Translations under genes and position numbers: made by a program
The notes under the pieces: model-generated
What the model was told of the DNA's origin: nothing
The model's input: the letters and a program-made list of their open reading frames with translations, nothing else
The model's database searches: none
Part shown: piece by piece, positions 33,043 to 38,291 of the stretch
Layout of the letters: every line of letters starts with the position of its first letter
Position numbering within the stretch: the stretch's first letter is position 1
NCBI GenBank assembly: GCA_014190035.1
Contig: BJFU01000006.1
Span: 1 to 38,291, forward strand
Reading direction: 5' to 3'
DNA from: Actinomycetes bacterium
GTDB lineage: Bacteria; Actinomycetota; Actinomycetes; S36-B12; UBA5976
DNA length: 38,291 nt

Positions 33043-33802
33043 CTTCTACGTTTTTTCTCTTTAATTCTGCCTTTAGATCTTTAATTTCGATTTCTTTAAA
33101 GTGAAAAACACTAGCGGCAAGTAATGCATCAGCGCCAGCTGCTACTGCTGGATAAAAATCATTTATTTTTCCTGCTCCCCCACTGGCAATTAGTGGTACT
33201 GAAATATTTGGCCTGATTAGTTTGATTAATTCCAAATCGAATCCATCTTTAGTGCCGTCTTTATCCATAGAATTCAAAAGCACTTCTCCAGCACCTCTTT
33301 GCACTGCTTCTTTAGTCCAAGCTAAAGCATCTAAACCTGCACTTTTTGTTCCACCATGAGTTGTGACTTCAAATCCAGAAGGAGCATGTTTTTCATTTGA
33401 TCTTCGAGCATCAATAGAAATCACTAATACTTGAGATCCAAATCTTTGAGCTATCTGATTTATAAGCTCAGGATTATTTATGGCACTGGTATTAATGGAA
33501 ACCTTGTCAGCACCTGCTCTTAATAATTTGTCAACATCTTCAACACTTTTTATTCCCCCACCAACGGTTAATGGAATAAATACAACATCAGCCGTCTTTT
33601 TTACAACTTCAAGCATTGTGTCTTTGTTGTCTCTTGAAGCAGAGATATCCAGAAATGTTAATTCGTCTGCACCATTTTGAGCATAGAATTTTGCCAATTC
33701 AACTGAATCTCCAGCATCTTTTAAGTCTTGAAAATTAACACCCTTGACTACTCTTCCGTCGTCAACATCAAGACAAGGAATGATTCTGGTAGCTAAAGTC
33801 AT
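33032..33802 (-). CDS. hisF: Imidazole glycerol phosphate synthase cyclase subunit
   Basis: [86 protein letters not shown]. Confidence 0.97.
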   Translation of the reverse strand: MTLATRIIPCLDVDDGRVVKGVNFQDLKDAGDSVELAKFYAQNGADELTFLDISASRDNKDTMLEVVKKTADVVFIPLTVGGGIKSVEDVDKLLRAGADKVSINTSAINNPELINQIAQRFGSQVLVISIDARRSNEKHAPSGFEVTTHGGTKSAGLDALAWTKEAVQRGAGEVLLNSMDKDGTKDGFDLELIKLIRPNISVPLIASGGAGKINDFYPAVAAGADALLAASVFHFKEIEIKDLKAELKRKNVEVRD

Positions 33803-34527
33803 TATTGATTAGCAATTCTTAGAGCATCTTTTAAAGTAAATTTCTGGGCATAAAGAGCTTTACCAACAATTGCTCCTTCAACTCCAATATGGGTTAATTG
33901 CCTTAATTCGGCAATGTCAGAAAGTTGAGCAATGCCACCGGAAGCAATAACTGGCTTCTTTGTGTAATCAAGAATTTCTCTTAGTAACGCAGTATTAGGT
34001 CCTTGCAAAGTTCCATCTTTTGTAACATCAGTTACTACATATCTGGCAGCGTTATCTTTATCTAATCTTTGTAGGGTTTCAATAAGTTCGCCACCTTCTT
34101 TAGTCCAACCACGTGCGGCTAAATTTCTGCCTCGCACATCTAATCCAATTGCAATTTTGTCACCATGTTGAGCTATTACTTTTGCGGTCCAATCAGGATT
34201 TTCTAGCGCTGCAGTTCCTAAATTAATGCGAGCTGCTCCAGTTGCTAAAGCATTATTAAGAGATTCATCATCACGGATGCCACCAGACAACTCAACTTTA
34301 ATATCAAGTTTTGCTGTAACTTCTTTCAATAATTCTCTGTTACTTCCTTTGCCAAATGCTGCATCTAGATCAACTAAATGAATCCATTCAGCTCCTTGTT
34401 CTTGCCAAGCTAAAGCTGCATCAAGAGGTGAACCGTATGAAGTTTCAGTTCCCAATTCACCTTGTACTAATCGAACAGCTTTGCCATCGGCAACATCAAC
34501 TGCGGGAAGAAGAATTAGTGGTTTCAT
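33802..34527 (-). CDS. hisA: Phosphoribosyl isomerase A (HisA / bifunctional HisA-TrpF PriA type)
   Basis: [95 protein letters not shown]; closely resembles the actinobacterial PriA isomerase signature. Confidence 0.96.
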   Translation of the reverse strand: MKPLILLPAVDVADGKAVRLVQGELGTETSYGSPLDAALAWQEQGAEWIHLVDLDAAFGKGSNRELLKEVTAKLDIKVELSGGIRDDESLNNALATGAARINLGTAALENPDWTAKVIAQHGDKIAIGLDVRGRNLAARGWTKEGGELIETLQRLDKDNAARYVVTDVTKDGTLQGPNTALLREILDYTKKPVIASGGIAQLSDIAELRQLTHIGVEGAIVGKALYAQKFTLKDALRIANQ

Positions 34528-34528
34528 A

Positions 34529-35158
34529 TTAAACAGTCTCCAACCAATTGCTTAAAAGTTGTAATCCAGCATCCCCTGATTTTTCAGGATGAAACTGAGT
34601 TGCTGATAGTGGTCCATTTTCAACACTGGCTAAGAATTTTTCTCCATGCGTTGCAAAGTGTTTCAATGGTGCATCAATTTTTTCGGTCCCTTGCAGATCT
34701 AAATCTTTGGCAGCAAAAGAATGCACAAAGTAGAATTTCTCAGTTTCTACGCCCTTAAACAGTTTTGAGCCAATTGCTACTTGCACGTTATTCCAACCCA
34801 TGTGAGGCAAGATTGAAGCTTTTATTTCAGTTACATCTCCTGGCCACTGGTGTAATCCTGCAGTTTTTACTCCATGCTCTAAACCATTTTCAAACATCAC
34901 TTGCATTCCAACACAAATTCCTAACACAAAACGATTTCCCGCAAGTCTTTTATCAACTATTTCTGATCCACGATATTTATTGATTCCTTGCATGCAAGCA
35001 GCAAAAGCACCCACTCCGGGAATAATTAATCCTTGAGCATTTAAGCAAGTTTCGAAATCATTTGAGACAACAACATTTGCGCCGACTTTTTGTAAACCTT
35101 TTTGAACAGATCGAATATTTCCTGATCCATAATCAAGAACAACAATATTTTTAGACAT
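34529..35158 (-). CDS. hisH: Imidazole glycerol phosphate synthase glutamine amidotransferase subunit
   Basis: [62 protein letters not shown]. Confidence 0.97.
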   Translation of the reverse strand: MSKNIVVLDYGSGNIRSVQKGLQKVGANVVVSNDFETCLNAQGLIIPGVGAFAACMQGINKYRGSEIVDKRLAGNRFVLGICVGMQVMFENGLEHGVKTAGLHQWPGDVTEIKASILPHMGWNNVQVAIGSKLFKGVETEKFYFVHSFAAKDLDLQGTEKIDAPLKHFATHGEKFLASVENGPLSATQFHPEKSGDAGLQLLSNWLETV

Positions 35159-35187
35159 TAAAACCCAAGTTTAAACATGAGTTTTAT

Positions 35188-35775
35188 CTACAGCACACCC
35201 TTGGTTGAGGGAATACCAACAGATTTAGCATCAAAAGCAACTGCGTCTCTTAATGCTCTTGCCACAGCTTTGAATTGTGCTTCTACAACGTGGTGAGCAT
35301 TTCTTCCTTCTAGGACTTTGATGTGCAAAGTTATATCTGCACTGTTAACAAATGATTCCCAAATGTGTTTGGTAAGTGTTGTGTCATATGAACCAATCAT
35401 TGGTGCAATTTCGGTTTCACTGTGTACTAAATATGGTCTGCCAGATAAATCAACTGCAGCTCTAACTAAAACTTCATCCAATGGCAAAGTCGCATCGCCA
35501 TATCTTCTGATACCTGATTTATCACCCAGAGCTTCTTTGAATGCAGTTCCAAGCGCCAATGCTGTGTCTTCAATGGTGTGGTGTTCATCAACTGAAATAT
35601 CACCTTTAGTTTTTACATTTAAATCAAATGCTCCGTGTTTGCCTAATTGGCTCAACATGTGATCATAAAAAGGAACACCAGTGTCTACTGTTACTTCACC
35701 GGTTCCATCTAGATTAATTTCAACAAGTACGTCGCTTTCTTTTGTAGTGCGAGCTATGCGCCCTTTTCTACTCAC
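35188..35775 (-). CDS. hisB: Imidazoleglycerol-phosphate dehydratase
   Basis: RIARTTKESDVLVEINLDGTG, DTGVPFYDHMLSQLGKHGAFDL, DEHHTIEDTALALG, RNAHHVVEAQFKAVARALRDAV. GTG start at 35775 with SD AAGGAG. Confidence 0.97.
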   Translation of the reverse strand: MSRKGRIARTTKESDVLVEINLDGTGEVTVDTGVPFYDHMLSQLGKHGAFDLNVKTKGDISVDEHHTIEDTALALGTAFKEALGDKSGIRRYGDATLPLDEVLVRAAVDLSGRPYLVHSETEIAPMIGSYDTTLTKHIWESFVNSADITLHIKVLEGRNAHHVVEAQFKAVARALRDAVAFDAKSVGIPSTKGVL

Positions 35776-35817
35776 GACTTACTCCTTCTCTATTTATGTA
35801 AATCTAATTATTGTTCA

Positions 35818-35835
35818 TCAATGATTTCTCATTGA
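35818..35835. repeat. 7-bp perfect inverted repeat with 4-nt loop (TCAATGA-TTTC-TCATTGA) between hisD and hisB
   Basis: Directly read. On the transcribed strand it is TCAATGA-GAAA-TCATTGA, not followed by a U-run. Confidence 0.75.
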
Positions 35836-35841
35836 ATGCGG

Positions 35842-37137
35842 TCAAGGTTTTTCGAACCGAATATCTACAGCTTGAGCATGAGCGGGCAAATCTTCAGCAT
35901 GTGCCAGTGTTCTTATTTGATTGGCAGCTTCTTGCAAAGCCTCCTTGGAATAATTGATGTAGTGCACGCCTCTTAAGAATGTTTGAACTGACAATCCAGA
36001 TGAGTGACAAGCACAACCTCCAGTTGGCAAAACATGGTTGCTACCGGCCAAATAATCCCCTAAAGAAACTGGAGCGTGAGCGCCCACAAATATTGCACCA
36101 GCGTTTTTAACTCTTCTAGCAACTGTTTCGGCATCTTGGGTGTGGATTTCTAAATGTTCTGCAGCATATTGATCAACTACGGCCAAACCTTGATCAATGT
36201 CTTTAACCAAGACAATTGCACTTTGTACACCACTTAAAGCCTGTTTAATTCGAGCTGAGTGCTTCGTTTGAGGAACTTGCAACTCTAATTCTTTGCCAAC
36301 ATTGTTTGCTAGTTCTTCTGAAGTTGTCACCAAAACACTTGAAGCAATCACATCATGTTCTGCTTGACTAATTAAGTCAGATGCAATCCAAGAAGCATTT
36401 CCTGAATCATCTGCCAAAATTGCAATCTCAGTAGGACCTGCTTCACTATCAATGCCAATTAATCCTCTTAAAATTCTTTTTGCCGCAGTGACATAAATGT
36501 TTCCTGGACCTGTGACCATATTTACTGGTTCGCAAGTTTTTGAACCATAAGCAAACATGGCGATTGCTTGAGCGCCTCCGACTGCATAAATTTCTGTTAT
36601 ACCTAAAATTTTGCAAGCAGCAAGAATTGTTTTGTTTGGCCAGCCATCGTTTTCTTTTTGAGCAGGACTTGCCACAGCAATTGATCTAACACCTGCAACT
36701 TGGGCAGGAACAACATTCATGACCACACTTGATAGATAAACAGCGTTACCACCTGGAACATATAAACCAACGCGATCTACAGGTAACCAGCGCTCACTTA
36801 CTGTTCCACCAGTTACAACTTGTGTTTGTGAATCTTTTCTAACTTGTGATTGGTGCACAGTCTTACTTCTTTTAATTGCTTCCTCTAAAGATTCAATTAC
36901 ATCTGGTGACATTTCACTAAATGCTTTATCAATTACTTCTTGTGGGACTCTAAGAGATTGAGGTTTGACCCCGTCTAGTTTTTCCGTCCAGTTCAAGATG
37001 GCTTGATCGCCATTTTGCTTCACATCTTCAATAATGGGTTTGACTGTATTAATGACAGATTCAACATCTACTTGAGCACGTTGCACCACGGGGCGAGGTA
37101 ATTTCTCGACTTTTCTTAAATCAATGCGACGAATCAT
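35842..37137 (-). CDS. hisD: Histidinol dehydrogenase
   Basis: [99 protein letters not shown]. Confidence 0.98.
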   Translation of the reverse strand: MIRRIDLRKVEKLPRPVVQRAQVDVESVINTVKPIIEDVKQNGDQAILNWTEKLDGVKPQSLRVPQEVIDKAFSEMSPDVIESLEEAIKRSKTVHQSQVRKDSQTQVVTGGTVSERWLPVDRVGLYVPGGNAVYLSSVVMNVVPAQVAGVRSIAVASPAQKENDGWPNKTILAACKILGITEIYAVGGAQAIAMFAYGSKTCEPVNMVTGPGNIYVTAAKRILRGLIGIDSEAGPTEIAILADDSGNASWIASDLISQAEHDVIASSVLVTTSEELANNVGKELELQVPQTKHSARIKQALSGVQSAIVLVKDIDQGLAVVDQYAAEHLEIHTQDAETVARRVKNAGAIFVGAHAPVSLGDYLAGSNHVLPTGGCACHSSGLSVQTFLRGVHYINYSKEALQEAANQIRTLAHAEDLPAHAQAVDIRFEKP

Positions 37138-37144
37138 ATTCTTA

Positions 37145-37150
37145 ATTCTA
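37145..37150 (-). promoter_or_regulatory. Putative -10 element (TAGAAT) 7 nt before hisD ATG, leaderless-type
   Basis: Minus strand: TAGAAT-TAAGAAT-ATG; no SD upstream of the hisD start. Confidence 0.5.
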
Positions 37151-37177
37151 CGGGATGCTTACTTTCAATTCATGTCA

Positions 37178-37183
37178 TATTCT
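37178..37183 (+). promoter_or_regulatory. Putative -10 element (TATTCT) 6 nt before ATG 37190 of the LON-domain gene, leaderless-type
   Basis: Plus strand: TATTCT-TGGGCT-ATG. Confidence 0.45.
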
Positions 37184-37189
37184 TGGGCT

Positions 37190-37867
37190 ATGAGAGATGA
37201 AGATTCAGGTCTGAAGATGTTGCCAATATTTCCTCTCAACGCAGTTTTAATGCCACATCAATTAATGCCACTTCACATTTTTGAGAACCGCTACCGACGC
37301 CTAATGGCGGATCTATTAGCTCTTCCTGAGCCTGAACAACGTTTTGGCATTTTGTCAATTACTAAAGGTTCAGAGACCAATGAGGATCTTCCTGCCATTG
37401 CAGAGATTGGCACAGTCGCAGTTTTAAGAAAAACCAACACCAATGCCGATGGAACTTTTGACATCATGGTTATGGGTGGCGAAAGATTTGATGTTAAATC
37501 AATAAGTATCAGTAAAGCCCCTTATTTGATAGCTGAAGTAAAAGAAAGAAAAGAATCTCCCATTGATTTTGATCAAGCAACCATTACTTTGGCTCAAGAA
37601 AAATGTGCTGACTTCATGATGATGATGGATGCTGACAATGACAATGCGGCAAATGATTTACCTAATGAGCCATCAGCTTTAAGTTTTCTAATTGCTGGAC
37701 TTTTACCTCTAACAGCTTTTGAGCAACAAGATTTACTAAACATTGATGATGCCAATGTGAGACTAAAAGCTGTGATGAAAATTATTAATCGCGAAACTAT
37801 TTTGATGCAAGAAATACCTAGTGTGCCTGCTCCGTTTTTAACCAGAGTGATAATTAGTCCTAACTAA
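37190..37867 (+). CDS. LON peptidase substrate-binding (LON-N) domain protein, no protease domain
   Basis: MLPIFPLNAVLMPHQLMPLHIFENRYRRLMADLL, FGILSITKGSE, IAEIGTVAVLRKTNTNADGTFDIMVMGGERFDV. Start inferred at ATG 37190; the track ORF starts at 37124. Confidence 0.87.
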   Translation: MRDEDSGLKMLPIFPLNAVLMPHQLMPLHIFENRYRRLMADLLALPEPEQRFGILSITKGSETNEDLPAIAEIGTVAVLRKTNTNADGTFDIMVMGGERFDVKSISISKAPYLIAEVKERKESPIDFDQATITLAQEKCADFMMMMDADNDNAANDLPNEPSALSFLIAGLLPLTAFEQQDLLNIDDANVRLKAVMKIINRETILMQEIPSVPAPFLTRVIISPN

Positions 37868-38291
37868 GCAACTGCACTTGGACCCAAGAGGGCCTTTAAT
37901 TCTCCAAATAGAGCTGATGTGGGTTCAACTCTAAGTTTTTCATCAATTTTCATAACTGTGGTTTTATCACCATTGCTTAAATGCAGATGAACTTCCACAG
38001 AACCAGGATGAGTTTGTAAAACTGATTTGATGGAATCAACAACTGGTGGAGTGCAACTTGCCATCGGTAATCTCACGACCACAGGACCAGTTCTTTGCTT
38101 ATTGAGATCTGGCACCGAAAATTCCAAGGCAACAAGTTTTGGACTTTCTTCTTCACGTGCATCAATCTTTGCTCTAACTGCCAAAATCGCATCATCATGA
38201 ATTAGTCCTGAAACATTGGCGTAAGTCTGAGAAAACACCATTAGATCTACTGCTCCTGCTAAATCTTCTAAAGTAACAATGGCCCATGATG
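37864..38291 (-). CDS. dnaE: DNA polymerase III alpha subunit, C-terminal fragment (5' end outside the window)
   Basis: The reverse frame is open to the window edge: SWAIVTLEDLAGAVDLMVFSQTYANVSGLIHDDAILAVRAKIDAREEESPKLVALEF; matches the OB-fold region and C-terminus of DnaE. Confidence 0.88.
   Translation of the reverse strand, partial: SWAIVTLEDLAGAVDLMVFSQTYANVSGLIHDDAILAVRAKIDAREEESPKLVALEFSVPDLNKQRTGPVVVRLPMASCTPPVVDSIKSVLQTHPGSVEVHLHLSNGDKTTVMKIDEKLRVEPTSALFGELKALLGPSAVA

Noticed and set aside
35318-35662. 114-aa plus-strand ORF antisense to hisB
   Set aside because: Inside hisB; composition reflects the reverse complement of the conserved hisB motifs.
37606-37645. ATG/GATGATG short repeat (MMMMDADNDN) in the LON-domain gene
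   Set aside because: In-frame low-complexity coding stretch; too short and imperfect to be a meaningful tandem repeat.
1-38291. Mobile element, phage, CRISPR or defence island
   Set aside because: No transposase, integrase, direct-repeat array or defence-type protein was seen; all substantial ORFs are explained by core metabolism.

Overview
The window is a compact, AT-rich actinobacterial core-metabolism region. Its gene content and order suggest a streamlined freshwater lineage (acI / Nanopelagicales-like), but that placement is inference. Almost every gene is on the minus strand. In transcription order the minus strand reads: dnaE (partial) - hisD-hisB-hisH-hisA/priA-hisF - hisI-trpE-(HGxxPAAW small membrane protein)-trpC-trpB-trpA - thioredoxin/DsbA-like - lgt - VIT/CCC1 - gltB-gltD - pyk - pyrR-pyrB-pyrC-carA-carB-pyrK-pyrD-pyrF - mihF-gmk-rpoZ-coaBC-metK-priA-def-fmt - rpe (partial). 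Only two genes are on the plus strand: a TIGR03085-like protein and a LON-N-domain protein. I saw no tRNA, rRNA, CRISPR array, phage or transposon, and no convincing candidate for a new defence or accessory system. The points worth a second look are a PyrR-type RNA element sequestering the pyrR ribosome-binding site, three genes with a TANNNT-N6/7-ATG arrangement expected of leaderless promoters, the absence of hisC (with a small hairpin in the gap) and of rsmB from their usual positions, a HisA that looks like bifunctional PriA with no trpF nearby, and the fusion of hisI to the trp operon with no room for a trp leader.
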